A stretch of 64,000 bases of DNA from UBA1794 sp964439955 (GCA_964439955.1 CAYTPX010000008.1:1-64000), one strand, 5' to 3'; counted from the stretch's first letter, positions 15,487-24,324 are shown. The notes: generated by a model from the letters alone, not told the origin. Numbers and translations: made by a program.

Positions 15487-16182
15487 TCACAACCTCCCCT
15501 CGTCGGCATAGCTATAGAAAGCGTTGTCGGTAAAAACGAGATGGTCGAGCATGCGTATCTCCATCAACGCGGCCGCCTCTTTCAGGCGCTTCGTCAGCCG
15601 GTCGTCCTCGGCTCCGGGGCGGACGCTGCCCGAGGGATGGTTGTGTACCAAGACGAAAGAAGTGGCTTGGCGCAAGAGGGCCTCGCGCAACAGGCAGCGC
15701 ACGTCGACCACCGTGGCCGTCATGCCGCCCCGTCCCACCCGCATGCGGTCGATGACGCGTCCGGCCTGGTTGAGCCAGACCGCCCAGCATTCTTCCACCG
15801 GCAGGTCGCAAAGGAAAGGGTAAACATAGTCGTAGACATCGCGCGCCGAGGTGATTTTCGGCCGCCCCTCCCGTCCATCCGCCTCTTCCTTGCGGCGGCG
15901 TCCCAGCTCGCAGGCGGCGGCCACGGTCAGGGCCTTGGCCGGTCCAATGCCCTTGTAGGCACACAACTCGGGAATCGTGCGGCGCGAAAGTTCGGAAAGC
16001 CTCTGGTGGCAGTCGGACAAGACGCGCTTCATCAGATCCACGGCGTTCTCGTCCGCGCTCCCCGAGCCTATTAAGATGGCCAGCAGCTCTGCCGTCGAGA
16101 GGGAGCGGATGCCGTGCTTCATGGCCCGCTCGCGTGGGCGGTCGTCGCTATCCCAGTCTTTGATGTTCAGTTTCTCTGTCAT
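15487..16182 (-). CDS. radC: RadC family JAB/MPN-domain protein
   Basis: The ATG at 16182 gives a 231-residue RadC. An N-terminal UPF0758 helix-hairpin-helix part contains DRPRERAMKHGIRSLSTAEL and CAYKGIGPAKALTV, and the C-terminal metalloprotease-like JAB domain has the zinc motif VHNHPSG (about residue 175) followed by a distal Asp in GAEDDRLT. Its biochemical role is unsettled despite the DNA-repair name. It lies 62 bases after the glycosyltransferase on the same strand. The frame is open further upstream but without family similarity. Confidence 0.92.
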   Translation of the reverse strand: MTEKLNIKDWDSDDRPRERAMKHGIRSLSTAELLAILIGSGSADENAVDLMKRVLSDCHQRLSELSRRTIPELCAYKGIGPAKALTVAAACELGRRRKEEADGREGRPKITSARDVYDYVYPFLCDLPVEECWAVWLNQAGRVIDRMRVGRGGMTATVVDVRCLLREALLRQATSFVLVHNHPSGSVRPGAEDDRLTKRLKEAAALMEIRMLDHLVFTDNAFYSYADEGRL

Positions 16183-16244
16183 AAGTCGGGCAAAACATGC
16201 GGGAAACCCCTTTTCCCCCTCCTGCCCCGGGGGCGGGAAATGCT

Positions 16245-17237
16245 TCACTTGTAAAACGTTTTGTTGAAGGCGGCAAACTCACCCTGCCCCAAGACGCAAC
16301 GCTTCCACCAGGCATAGAAAAAGCCGCACCCGTAGCCCGTGAGCTGCACGAAAGCGGCGGCCACGCACAGCAGGCCGATCTTCGGGCTGCGTGCCTGCCG
16401 CGTGCCGTCGGAAAAGACGAGCAGGACATAAAGGAGCAACGGCAGGGGGCAAAAAAGGGTGAGGAAGGAGCCCAGCAGAAGCAGGCACACGCCAAGGGTG
16501 AACACTGCCGGAAGCAGATGGACGGGCTTCAGGGAACCGGGGTATTTCTTGTAGAGGTTGATGCGGGCAATGCCGGAATTGAATACTTGCCGGAAGAACT
16601 TGCGGAAATCGGTGCGCCGTTTATGGTAGACCCAAGCGCCGGGAAAGAGGCGGCACGAATAGCCGGCCTTGAAAATGCGGATGCTGAAATCGATGTCCTC
16701 GCCGAAGCGCATCTCCGAGAAGCCGCCCAATGCCTCGTACACCGTGCGGCGGATGCCCATGTTGTAGCTGCGGGGGTAGAACTTGTCCATCGCCCTCTTC
16801 CCGCCACGTATGCCACCCGTGGTGAAAAACGAGGTCATGGAGTAACTAATGGCCTTCTGCACGGGTGTAAAAGAGCTGCCAGCCCGGTCCGGCCCCCCGA
16901 AGGCATCAGCCGGGGCAACTTGCAACTCGCGGGCCACGGCGGCGAGGTAGCCGGGCGGGAGAATCACGTCGGAGTCCAACACGATGAGGTAGTCGCCTTG
17001 GCTCCGGGCAGCCCCGTAGTTGCGCGACTGGCCGGGACCGGAGTTCTCCTTATAATAATAACGGAGCCGGGGCAGGCGTCCCGCGTAGCGCCCGGCAACC
17101 TCCCGGCAAGGCAAGGAAGAGCCGTCTTCCACGAGGATGACTTCAAAATCCGTTTCCTCCTGCCGGGTACAACTCTCCAGCAACTCTTCCACCTCGTCCG
17201 GGCGGTTGTAAACCGGAATGATGAGGGAGTATTTCAT
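16245..17237 (-). CDS. Family 2 glycosyltransferase with C-terminal membrane segments
   Basis: A 330-residue GT2 protein opening MKYSLIIPVYNRPDEVEELL. It has an acidic VEDGSS motif and LDSDVILPP as the metal-binding DxD, then GGFSEMRFGEDIDFSIRI, where GED and the following residues form the usual acceptor/catalytic region. Two hydrophobic helices follow in the C-terminal third (around residues 245-275 and 285-310). It resembles glycosyltransferases of exopolysaccharide or cell-surface glycan assembly. GTG at 17246 in the same frame is an alternative start. It lies between efp and radC on the minus strand, separated from efp by a terminator. Confidence 0.85.
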   Translation of the reverse strand: MKYSLIIPVYNRPDEVEELLESCTRQEETDFEVILVEDGSSLPCREVAGRYAGRLPRLRYYYKENSGPGQSRNYGAARSQGDYLIVLDSDVILPPGYLAAVARELQVAPADAFGGPDRAGSSFTPVQKAISYSMTSFFTTGGIRGGKRAMDKFYPRSYNMGIRRTVYEALGGFSEMRFGEDIDFSIRIFKAGYSCRLFPGAWVYHKRRTDFRKFFRQVFNSGIARINLYKKYPGSLKPVHLLPAVFTLGVCLLLLGSFLTLFCPLPLLLYVLLVFSDGTRQARSPKIGLLCVAAAFVQLTGYGCGFFYAWWKRCVLGQGEFAAFNKTFYK

Positions 17238-17247
17238 AATCGGCACA

Positions 17248-17289
17248 ATAAAAAACCACAGCCTTGCAGAGACCTGCCGGCTGTGGTTT
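17248..17289 (-). terminator. Intrinsic terminator of efp
   Basis: On the minus strand the stem AAACCACAGCC pairs with GGCTGTGGTTT (17279-17289 with 17253-17263) and is followed by further Ts. It sits 16 bases after the efp stop codon. Confidence 0.8.
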
Positions 17290-17304
17290 CCAATGGTTTC
17301 CCGG

Positions 17305-17871
17305 TCAGGCCTTCACCCGGCCGACGTACGAGCCGTCGCGCGTATCGACTTCTATCAATTCTCCTTCGTTGATGAACAGGGGGACGCGCACCGTAGCACC
17401 CGTCTCCACCGTGGCCGGCTTGAGGGTATTGGTAGCCGTGTCGCCCTTCAGTCCCGGCTCCGTATATGTTACCTTCAACGTGGTCTTCACCGGCATCTCG
17501 GCAAACAGGATGGTCTCGTTGGAAGCATCGGAGACAACTTCTACCACATCACCTTCTTTCATGAAATCGACCCCCGTCACGAGATCCTTCGCGATATGCA
17601 CATCGTCCCAAGTCTCCTGGTTCAGGAAATGGAAAGTCTCGCCCTCGCTGTAAGAGAACTGGTACGGACGGCGCTCGACACGCACGTCTTCCAACTTCTC
17701 ACCTATATTGAAACGACGCTCGATGACACGCCCGTTCACCACATCCTTCAGCTTCGTACGCATAATCGTATTGCCTTTTCCGGGCTTCACATGCAGGAAT
17801 TCGATTACGAAATAAAGTTTCCCGTCCAAACGGATACAAGTTCCGTTCTTAACATCTTGCGAATTAATCAT
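17305..17871 (-). CDS. efp: Translation elongation factor P
   Basis: A 188-residue EF-P, the usual length, with the three-domain arrangement. The N-terminal loop VKPGKGNTIMRTKLKD carries the conserved Lys that in other bacteria may be modified and reaches the peptidyl-transferase centre. It relieves ribosome stalling at polyproline, which is relevant in a Pro-rich proteome like this one. The C-terminal VDTRDGSYVGRVKA is typical. It has its own TACTTTTG promoter element on the minus strand at 17952-17959 and a terminator. Confidence 0.96.
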   Translation of the reverse strand: MINSQDVKNGTCIRLDGKLYFVIEFLHVKPGKGNTIMRTKLKDVVNGRVIERRFNIGEKLEDVRVERRPYQFSYSEGETFHFLNQETWDDVHIAKDLVTGVDFMKEGDVVEVVSDASNETILFAEMPVKTTLKVTYTEPGLKGDTATNTLKPATVETGATVRVPLFINEGELIEVDTRDGSYVGRVKA

Positions 17872-17951
17872 AAAATACGGTTGTGTTTCTTATAAAAAAT
17901 GAATGGATTATCGTTTTTCGTTGCGGCATTCCGCGGCGCGCGAACAGGGCG

Positions 17952-17959
17952 CAAAAGTA
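17952..17959 (-). promoter_or_regulatory. -7 promoter element for efp (TACTTTTG)
   Basis: CAAAAGTA on the plus strand reads TACTTTTG on the minus strand, about 80 bases before the efp start. It fits TAnnTTTG. Confidence 0.5.
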
Positions 17960-18031
17960 ATCAATCCAATAAAAATCTCAAAACCAAACGGCAAAAAGTG
18001 GTGATTGCTTGGCTGTTTTGAAAAAAGTGCC

Positions 18032-18039
18032 TATCTTTG
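18032..18039 (+). promoter_or_regulatory. -7 promoter element for rpmH (TATCTTTG)
   Basis: TATCTTTG with a TTTTG about 12 bases upstream matches the Bacteroidetes promoter layout. It lies 52 bases before the rpmH start. Confidence 0.65.
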
Positions 18040-18091
18040 CGTCCCGATTCCCCGCATATCGTAACAAACAACATAAAAACAAATATACGAG

Positions 18092-18247
18092 ATGAAAAGG
18101 ACTTTCCAACCTTCCAACCGCAAAAGAAAGAACAAACACGGCTTCCGCGAAAGAATGGCCACAGCGAATGGCCGCCGCGTATTGGCTGCCCGCCGCGCCA
18201 AAGGCCGCAAGAAACTGACCGTTTCCGACGAGTACAACGGGAAATAA
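18092..18247 (+). CDS. rpmH: 50S ribosomal protein L34
   Basis: A 51-codon gene encoding MKRTFQPSNRKRKNKHGFRE and then RMATANGRRVLAARRAKGRK, the unmistakable L34 sequence. L34 binds 23S rRNA in the large ribosomal subunit. The usual dnaA-rpmH linkage is not seen; here it stands alone between efp and a PASTA protein with its own promoter and a strong terminator. Confidence 0.97.
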   Translation: MKRTFQPSNRKRKNKHGFRERMATANGRRVLAARRAKGRKKLTVSDEYNGK

Positions 18248-18274
18248 CCTCCCGGGCGGAAAGACGGGACGAAT

Positions 18275-18327
18275 ACAAAAGAAGTAAAGGTTGGGGAACA
18301 AACTCTTTACTTCTTTTGTTTTTTTCG
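18275..18327 (+). terminator. Intrinsic terminator of rpmH
   Basis: ACAAAAGAAGTAAAG (18275-18289) pairs perfectly with CTTTACTTCTTTTGT (18305-18319) and is followed by TTTTTT. Confidence 0.88.
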
Positions 18328-18335
18328 TAACTTTG
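18328..18335 (+). promoter_or_regulatory. -7 promoter element for the PASTA gene (TAACTTTG)
   Basis: TAACTTTG begins right after the rpmH terminator T-tract and lies 55 bases before the next ATG. Confidence 0.6.
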
Positions 18336-18390
18336 GGCGCGTTTTCCACGCAACGGCACTGCCGTTTGCCCTACGACCACATTCCCTCTT

Positions 18391-19128
18391 ATGACTTTCA
18401 AAGAATTCTTCTCTTTCCGCGCCAACCGCATGCTTTGGGGTAACCTACTGGCCATATCCATCCTCGCCTGCCTTTCCATCGCCGGTGTATGGATAGGGCT
18501 GAAATATTATACCCGCCACGGGGAAACGGTGGAGATACCAACAGTCAAGGGATTGGACGAAACCGACGCCATAAATCTGATACGTTCCCGGAAACTACGT
18601 GCAATAATCGTCGATTCCATCTACATCAAAGGGATGAAAGGAGGGCAAATCGTAGAACAGAATCCGCTCCCTGGCGCACATGTCAAGGAGGGACGGGTCG
18701 TATACCTTACGATTAATTCGCTAAGCGTACCGACAATGAAAATGCCCGACATCGCAAACAACAGTTCCCTCAGGCAAGCCACGGCAAAACTCTCCTCCTA
18801 TGGCTTCAGACTGACGGAAGAAGAATACATCGAAGGGGACAACGAATGGGTTTACGACGTGAAAATGAACGGACGCAGCGTGCCCGAGGGCACTCCGGTG
18901 CCAATCGGCGCCACGCTCACGCTGGTGGTAGGAAACGGACACGGCGGAAGCCTCATGGACAGCAGCCTCAACTATTTCTTCCCCGACTCCCTGTTCTTGG
19001 AGGAAAGCACCCCGCCCGACCCCTCTCCCGAGGAGTCCCAATCCCCCAACCCGAAGCCCACACCCCAAGAAAAGCAACCACAAGAGAAACAACCCGCCCA
19101 ACCGGTACATGAAGACTCTTGGTTCTAA
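18391..19128 (+). CDS. PASTA-domain membrane protein
   Basis: A 245-residue protein with a short cytoplasmic N-terminus, one membrane helix (about residues 17-37) and two periplasmic PASTA modules. The first is around VEIPTVKGLDETDAINLI to VYLTI, the second around MPDIANNSSLRQATAKL to TLTLVVG. It ends in a Pro/Gln/Glu-rich tail of low complexity. PASTA modules bind peptidoglycan or beta-lactams in penicillin-binding proteins and Ser/Thr kinases, but no kinase or transpeptidase domain is present. In Bacteroidales this gene is typically followed by an rluD-type gene, as here, with a 20-base overlap. Confidence 0.88.
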   Translation: MTFKEFFSFRANRMLWGNLLAISILACLSIAGVWIGLKYYTRHGETVEIPTVKGLDETDAINLIRSRKLRAIIVDSIYIKGMKGGQIVEQNPLPGAHVKEGRVVYLTINSLSVPTMKMPDIANNSSLRQATAKLSSYGFRLTEEEYIEGDNEWVYDVKMNGRSVPEGTPVPIGATLTLVVGNGHGGSLMDSSLNYFFPDSLFLEESTPPDPSPEESQSPNPKPTPQEKQPQEKQPAQPVHEDSWF

Positions 19129-20139
19129 CCCCCACTCCCCCATACTTGACAAGAAAGAACCAAGGACCAACCTCCCAGAACCCCTTGGGGAAAACCCGGC
19201 AACCGCCATGCCGGACGGGCAATCCCATGGAGGCCTTCCGGCAAACATGCGCCCATTGCCCACAGGCGAAGAGCCCGATGACACGGACGAAGACGACATA
19301 ATCCCCTCGGCCGCGGGCGGGACTACGCTCTACGAGCACTACCGTTTCACGGCCGACAAGGGCCAATCCCTCGTAAGGATTGACAAATACCTCTACGACC
19401 GCCTCGAGCATGTCTCCCGCAACCGCATACAAAACGCCGCAGAAGCTGGCTGCATCCACGTGAACGGGAAGCCCGTGAAAAGCAACTACCGGGTAAAGCC
19501 GCAAGACCTCATCTGCATCCTCATGCACCGCCCGCCCTGCGAGCACGAAGTCGTACCGGAAGAAATCCCACTCCATATCGTTTTCGAAGACAGGGACGTG
19601 CTGGTCGTCGACAAACCAGCCGGAATGGTCGTGCACCCCGGGCATGGAAACTGGGAGAGCACGCTGGTCAACGCCTTGGCTTGGCACTTGCGCGACAACC
19701 CGGACTATGACCCCAACGACCCCCGCGTAGGACTCGTACACCGCATCGACAAAGACACCTCCGGGCTGCTCGTCGTAGCCAAAACCCCGGAAGCCAAAAC
19801 CTCGTTGGGCAAGCAATTCTTCCACAAGACTACCAAAAGGAAATACAACGCCCTTGTATGGGGCAACTTTGACCAGCAAGGGAAAGGCACCATCGTAGGG
19901 AACATAGCCCGCGACCCCCGCGACCGTTTGCGCATGACCGTCAGCGCAGACCCCAACGTCGGCAAACCCGCCGTCACGCACTACCAAGTAATCGAACGGT
20001 TCGGTTATGCCACCTACATAGAGTGCGTGCTCGAAACCGGACGGACCCACCAGATCCGCGCGCACATGGCGCACATCGGGCATCCCTTGTTCAACGATGA
20101 GCGCTACGGGGGCAACGAAATCCTGCGAGGCACGCGCAC
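19109..20139 (+). CDS. rluD: RluA/RluD family 23S rRNA pseudouridine synthase, cut by assembly gap
   Basis: The S4 RNA-binding domain (VRIDKYLYDRLEHVSRNRIQ) and the catalytic pseudouridine-synthase domain are present, with the active-site Asp in LVHRIDKDTSGLLVVAK. Downstream motifs GRTHQIRAHMAHIGHP are intact, and the sequence runs into 100 Ns just after GGNEILRGTR. Roughly the last 50-60 residues are missing. About 75 residues precede the S4 domain, acidic and Pro/Gly-rich, so the true start could be later (for example ATG at 19209). RluD modifies helix 69 of 23S rRNA; the exact target of this paralogue is not provable from sequence. Confidence 0.9.
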
Positions 20140-20239
20140 NNNNNNNNNNNNNNNNNNNNNNNNNNNNNNNNNNNNNNNNNNNNNNNNNNNNNNNNNNNNN
20201 NNNNNNNNNNNNNNNNNNNNNNNNNNNNNNNNNNNNNNN
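20140..20239. other. Scaffold gap of 100 N
   Basis: Exactly 100 undetermined bases, the conventional placeholder for a gap of unknown size. The end of rluD falls inside it. In many Bacteroidales a D-alanine-D-alanine ligase gene lies between rluD and the following acyltransferase and is not visible here, so more than 100 bases may be missing. Confidence 0.9.
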
Positions 20240-20346
20240 CCGGAAAAACCCCGCCACATCCCAACTCCAGTGTTTAATTTTCCACAAAAAGATAAGAGTT
20301 ATGCTAAAAAGAGCCGGTAGCCGAACCTCTTACCCCGCGTAACTCC

Positions 20347-20354
20347 TATATTTG
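20347..20354 (+). promoter_or_regulatory. -7 promoter element (TATATTTG)
   Basis: TATATTTG lies 38 bases before the ATG at 20393 and fits TAnnTTTG. The 107 bases between the gap and this element hold no recognisable gene. Confidence 0.6.
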
Positions 20355-20392
20355 CGTACCGTATTAACATGCGAACGTGTACACATAAAAAT

Positions 20393-21547
20393 ATGGAACA
20401 TTCCTCTTCCGAATTTGACGCGATACGCCCATTCAACGACGAAGAACTACCCCAAGCCTACGAAAGGCTCATTGCCGACAAATATTTCCGTGGGGCCATG
20501 GAAAGCATCTTCCCCATGCCCTTCGACGAAATCGCGCAGCAAATGCGCAACAGCCGCACGGTCCACGAATTCCAAGAGAACTTTTGCTACAACCTCTTAA
20601 CCGAAATCGAACACAAGCACTGCGAAGAGCTTACGATGGGGCTTCCCTCCGACTTCAACCGCAAGGGTTGCTACACATACATCTCCAACCACCGCGACAT
20701 CGTGCTTGACTCGGGCTTCCTTTCCATACTTCTCGTGCGCGAAAACATGGACACGGTGGAAATCGCCATAGGCGACAACCTGCTCATCTACCCGTGGATC
20801 GAGGACATCGTGCGCATCAACAAGGCATTTATCGTGCAGCGGAGCCTCAACATGCGCCAAATGCTCGACTCGAGTACACGGCTCTCCAAGTACATGCACT
20901 ACGTCATCAACGAAAAAAAACAGTCCATCTGGATTGCCCAGCGGCAAGGGCGCGCCAAAGACGCGGACGACCGCACGCAAGACAGCGTGCTCAAGATGTT
21001 CGCCATGGGAGGGGAAGGCGGAATCATCGACCGCCTCGCCAGCCTGAACATCGTGCCCCTGTCCATTTCCTACGAATACGACCCGTGCGACTACCTCAAG
21101 GCCAAGGAAATGCAACAGCGCCGGGACGACCCCGCCTTTAAGAAAAGCGAGCGCGACGACTTGAAAAACATGGAAACCGGCCTCTTCGGCTACAAGGGGC
21201 GGGTGCATTTCGAGTTGACCCACTGCATCAACCCGCAACTGGAAGCCCTCAAGAAAGAAGAACTGTCGCGGAACGAGCTGTTTGCCCGCGTGCGCGAAAT
21301 CACCGAACATGCCATACACCTCAACTACCGCTTCTACCCTTGCAACTACGTGGCCCACGACCTGCTGATGGAAGAGAAGCGCTTCAAAGACCGTTACACG
21401 CAGGAAGACTTCGTAAAGTTCCTCAGCTACCTCGATTCGCGCTTGGCGAAAATCGACCTTCCCAACCGCGACATCCCTTTCCTGCGCCACAAGATCCTCG
21501 AGATGTATGCCAACCCGCTGACCAACTACCTGGCCATCACCCAGTAA
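20393..21547 (+). CDS. Glycerol/lysophospholipid acyltransferase family protein
   Basis: The ATG at 20393 gives a 384-residue protein. The acyltransferase site YISNHRDIVLDSGF (Asn-His-x4-Asp variant of HX4D) lies about a third in, and IWIAQRQGRAKDADDRTQD resembles the second conserved block (usually EGTR-like; here a QGR form). These features fit the PlsC/PlsB-like 1-acylglycerol-3-phosphate acyltransferase superfamily, which uses acyl-CoA or acyl-ACP at the membrane. The protein is longer than classical PlsC (about 240), as is usual for the Bacteroidetes form that follows rluD and ddl. The exact acceptor is unknown. Confidence 0.85.
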   Translation: MEHSSSEFDAIRPFNDEELPQAYERLIADKYFRGAMESIFPMPFDEIAQQMRNSRTVHEFQENFCYNLLTEIEHKHCEELTMGLPSDFNRKGCYTYISNHRDIVLDSGFLSILLVRENMDTVEIAIGDNLLIYPWIEDIVRINKAFIVQRSLNMRQMLDSSTRLSKYMHYVINEKKQSIWIAQRQGRAKDADDRTQDSVLKMFAMGGEGGIIDRLASLNIVPLSISYEYDPCDYLKAKEMQQRRDDPAFKKSERDDLKNMETGLFGYKGRVHFELTHCINPQLEALKKEELSRNELFARVREITEHAIHLNYRFYPCNYVAHDLLMEEKRFKDRYTQEDFVKFLSYLDSRLAKIDLPNRDIPFLRHKILEMYANPLTNYLAITQ

Positions 21548-21617
21548 GAAGGGGGCGCATCCGCCACGTCCCCGCCCGGCCGTCTTCCCGCATGGACTTC
21601 CGCCGCAACAGGAAGCC

Positions 21618-22013
21618 TCAATTCCATCGCGGGCGTACCCCCCAATAGCCCACGGCGAAAGCCAGTGTGGCGCCGCCCATGTTGGCACAGAAGTCCAGGA
21701 TATCACCGCTCCGGTTGTCCGTAAGGTACTCCTGCCCGAGCTCCACCAAGCCGCTCAACAGCACGGGCGCGAGCCACGCCAAGAGGGAAACGGCGCGGAG
21801 GTTGAACACATGGCGGTAGCGGTAGAGGTACTCCAGCCACAAGATCCCGGCCAAAGCGGCATACATGCCTACGTGGACCACCTTGTCGAGGTGGGGTATC
21901 TTAGGAATCCCCTCCGTAGGAGGGCTGAAGAAAGAAAGGTAGAGCACGACGGCCGTCCACAAAAAGGCAAAGGGATAATTCCGGGGGTCAAAGACTTTAG
22001 TGTATCTGCGCAT
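21618..22013 (-). CDS. VanZ-like family protein
   Basis: The ATG at 22013 gives 131 residues with four hydrophobic helices and the family motif PHLDKVVHVGMYAALAGILW, then ELGQEYLTDNRSGDILDFCAN containing the conserved E-x-x-Q and DxxDxxAN pattern. VanZ-like proteins are inner-membrane proteins of uncertain function, one member being linked to low-level teicoplanin resistance. The gene stands alone, convergent with the acyltransferase, with a minus-strand TAACTTTG at 22071-22078. Confidence 0.88.
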   Translation of the reverse strand: MRRYTKVFDPRNYPFAFLWTAVVLYLSFFSPPTEGIPKIPHLDKVVHVGMYAALAGILWLEYLYRYRHVFNLRAVSLLAWLAPVLLSGLVELGQEYLTDNRSGDILDFCANMGGATLAFAVGYWGVRPRWN

Positions 22014-22070
22014 GGCTTTTTCCAAACAAGAGGCAGCGGCTTCCGCCAAAAGTGCCTGCGGTTTGCACCG

Positions 22071-22078
22071 CAAAGTTA
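22071..22078 (-). promoter_or_regulatory. -7 promoter element for the VanZ-like gene (TAACTTTG)
   Basis: CAAAGTTA on the plus strand is TAACTTTG on the minus strand, 57 bases before the gene start. Confidence 0.55.
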
Positions 22079-22111
22079 CGAATTAAACCCCACTTCCCTC
22101 CTTATCCGCGC

Positions 22112-22148
22112 AAAAAAACGGGTGCACCCGCCTGCGCGGGGCACCCGT
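22112..22148 (-). terminator. Intrinsic terminator of the secreted metalloprotease gene
   Basis: Read on the minus strand, ACGGGTGC (22148-22141) pairs with GCACCCGT (22125-22118) and seven Ts follow. It begins 25 bases after the stop codon at 22174. Confidence 0.75.
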
Positions 22149-22173
22149 CAATCCGGAGAAGCTCAAAGGCTTC

Positions 22174-24249
22174 CTATTGCTTGAATACCTTCACCGCCGC
22201 CCCGTCGGCCTGCAATATGTAGACACCCGAGGGATAAGCCGCCATGTCCAAGCCGTCGGTATCGGACTCCCGCACAAGGGGCGTGCCGTTCAGCCCGTAG
22301 AGGACGACCGACTTGCAGACGCGCGGCAGCGTAACCCGGTTGCCCACCCATTCCACCTGGAAGGGAGAAACCGAAGTCACGTCGGCAGCAACCTCCTCTA
22401 TGGCCGTAGGATAGGTGATATAGACGTTGAAGTAGAACGTGATGTCGTAGCTCTCCCCGTCGATGGTGCGGGTCATGCGCTGGCGGATGGTCACGCTGTC
22501 GCCCGGTTCGCAGATGCTCGGGCTGTTCTGACCGACATAAAAGTTCAGCGAAGCGGGGTCGCGCAGTTCAGAGAACACGTAGGCCGAAGTATAACTATAC
22601 CAACAAACCGACCCGGAACGGTTGAACCAATGGCCGTAACCGTTTGCCGTGTTCGGCTCATAGACCGTCCCGCTCGGCTGGACCCCCACGAAGGAAATGT
22701 CCCCATTGTCGAGCCCCTCGCTGATTTCGGAAAGGGACATGCAGAAAGCCTCGCACACGGCCTGCACGTCGGGCTGCACGATCACGTAGCCGTAGTCGGT
22801 AAGTACCGGCATGCTTACCTCCGTCGTAATATCGACGCTGTGCGGCTCGCCGTCGGGGTCGTTGTATTCGCCGAAGAGGTCCGTCCCTTCAAACTTCACG
22901 CGGTAGGGCCATTGCTCGTCGTTGTTGTCGTTGTCGTCCCAGACATGGTGCGCATGGGTCCGAGTGCCCCCGCTCACCACGAGCATCAGCCGCTCACACC
23001 CGGCGGGGCACACGAATTCAACCGTGTCCCTGCGGCTCATATATTTTGCCGTGCCCATATCGCTGTAGTAACGTGTCCCGTCCTCGCACAGGGCCACAAA
23101 GCCGAAGCGCAACTCCCCGTTTATTCGGGTGCCGTTGTTGCGGTAGGTGGTGCCATCGGCCAAGATGTATTCGAGACAGGCCTTCACCGTATCCCCGCCC
23201 GAACCGGGGACATTCAGCTTGATTACGTTGTAGCCGTAGTTTTCCGGGCATTGGTCGGGGGAGATGCGGTAGTAGGCAGAGTCCTCGCGGATCATGCTGC
23301 ACTGTGAACGCGCATTGACGTAATTTTCTCCCCGCTCGCGCAAGAAAGGAATGTCCCACGTGGCCAGCCGGGCGTTGAACTCGTACATGTCGTCGTTGAA
23401 GTCCTCCTGGTCGTAATTATTCATGCGGATATAAGCATCTACCGGGTCTTCCAGGTACTCGGCCTCGCGCCACATGCGTCCGATGAAGTCGCGCCCCCAC
23501 TTGTTGGTCCAGCACCACTGGATGAAATAGTTGGCGTAGCGGGGCGTTTCGTGCAGGATGTTTTTGTGGTGGTACTCCAGATATTCGCTAAAGCGGTAGT
23601 CGGTGAAGATTAGGCCAGGGTATAATTCAAACGCCTGCCACTGCGCACACTGCTCCCACCAGCAGTTTCCCCCCGAACCGTCCGAGGCATAGCCATAATT
23701 GAAGCCCCTTTGCGGGTCGTCTTGGTCGCAATGCGTCTGGTACTGGAAGCAGTGGCCCACTTCGTGCGCCACGGTGTGCCCGGCGGGCTGCACGGTGGAG
23801 GGGTTGATGTTGAGGACTCCTATCATGTCGTCCTCGCCCGAGCCCGTGGCCAGCCACTCGGTCTGGTAGTAGAGGCGGATGACCATCTTGTAGGTATCGG
23901 TCTTCGAAGAGCCGCGCTGTATGAACCCGAGGGTATCGGCATAGAGTTCAAACGCCTCATCGGCCACTCGGAGCACGTCATCGACGTCCACCGTATAAGG
24001 AGAAGGGGCGGTAGAAGGGTCGGTGCCGAAGCCCGGCTCCCAGAAGATGACGAAATGTTCCGACTCCCGGCTGCGCTCGTAGCTCCACTGCCCGTCGTCG
24101 CTGGCCAGCGACTCGCGCATGCTTTCGGGTTCATAGACTTGCTTTTGGGCGTGGGTGTACTGCGGTTGCAGGAAAACGGCGGCGGTCATGGCAAAAAGTG
24201 CCGCAACAAACCGTGGAAAGCGCCTGTTGTTTTGTAAATCTTGCTTCAT
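22174..24249 (-). CDS. Secreted DUF6055/DUF4859-type putative metalloprotease with T9SS-like tail
   Basis: A 691-residue secreted protein with a signal peptide (hydrophobic FVAALFAMTAAVFL, cleavage near THAQ). The first half has ESEHFVIFWE and the zinc-binding HTVAHEVGHCFQYQ (HExxH, about residue 158), typical of DUF6055 metalloprotease-like proteins. The middle region (around FVGVQPSGTVYEPNTANGYG) resembles DUF4859, a putative carbohydrate- or surface-binding module. The C-terminus, KSVVLYGLNGTPLVRES to YPSGVYILQADGAAVKVFKQ, resembles a type A T9SS sorting domain or its Bacteroides relatives, suggesting surface display. Many cysteines (about a dozen) imply disulfides. Transcribed alone between a TACCTTTG element and a terminator. 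Substrate unknown. Confidence 0.75.
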   Translation of the reverse strand: MKQDLQNNRRFPRFVAALFAMTAAVFLQPQYTHAQKQVYEPESMRESLASDDGQWSYERSRESEHFVIFWEPGFGTDPSTAPSPYTVDVDDVLRVADEAFELYADTLGFIQRGSSKTDTYKMVIRLYYQTEWLATGSGEDDMIGVLNINPSTVQPAGHTVAHEVGHCFQYQTHCDQDDPQRGFNYGYASDGSGGNCWWEQCAQWQAFELYPGLIFTDYRFSEYLEYHHKNILHETPRYANYFIQWCWTNKWGRDFIGRMWREAEYLEDPVDAYIRMNNYDQEDFNDDMYEFNARLATWDIPFLRERGENYVNARSQCSMIREDSAYYRISPDQCPENYGYNVIKLNVPGSGGDTVKACLEYILADGTTYRNNGTRINGELRFGFVALCEDGTRYYSDMGTAKYMSRRDTVEFVCPAGCERLMLVVSGGTRTHAHHVWDDNDNNDEQWPYRVKFEGTDLFGEYNDPDGEPHSVDITTEVSMPVLTDYGYVIVQPDVQAVCEAFCMSLSEISEGLDNGDISFVGVQPSGTVYEPNTANGYGHWFNRSGSVCWYSYTSAYVFSELRDPASLNFYVGQNSPSICEPGDSVTIRQRMTRTIDGESYDITFYFNVYITYPTAIEEVAADVTSVSPFQVEWVGNRVTLPRVCKSVVLYGLNGTPLVRESDTDGLDMAAYPSGVYILQADGAAVKVFKQ

Positions 24250-24316
24250 ACTATTGTTCTTTACGGTTGGTCATTCACTAAGAGAGGGCAGGGGGAAGAT
24301 GGGTACACTCCTGCGG

Positions 24317-24324
24317 CAAAGGTA
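24317..24324 (-). promoter_or_regulatory. -7 promoter element (TACCTTTG) for the secreted metalloprotease
   Basis: CAAAGGTA on the plus strand; on the minus strand it is TACCTTTG, 68 bases before the start at 24249. Confidence 0.6.
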
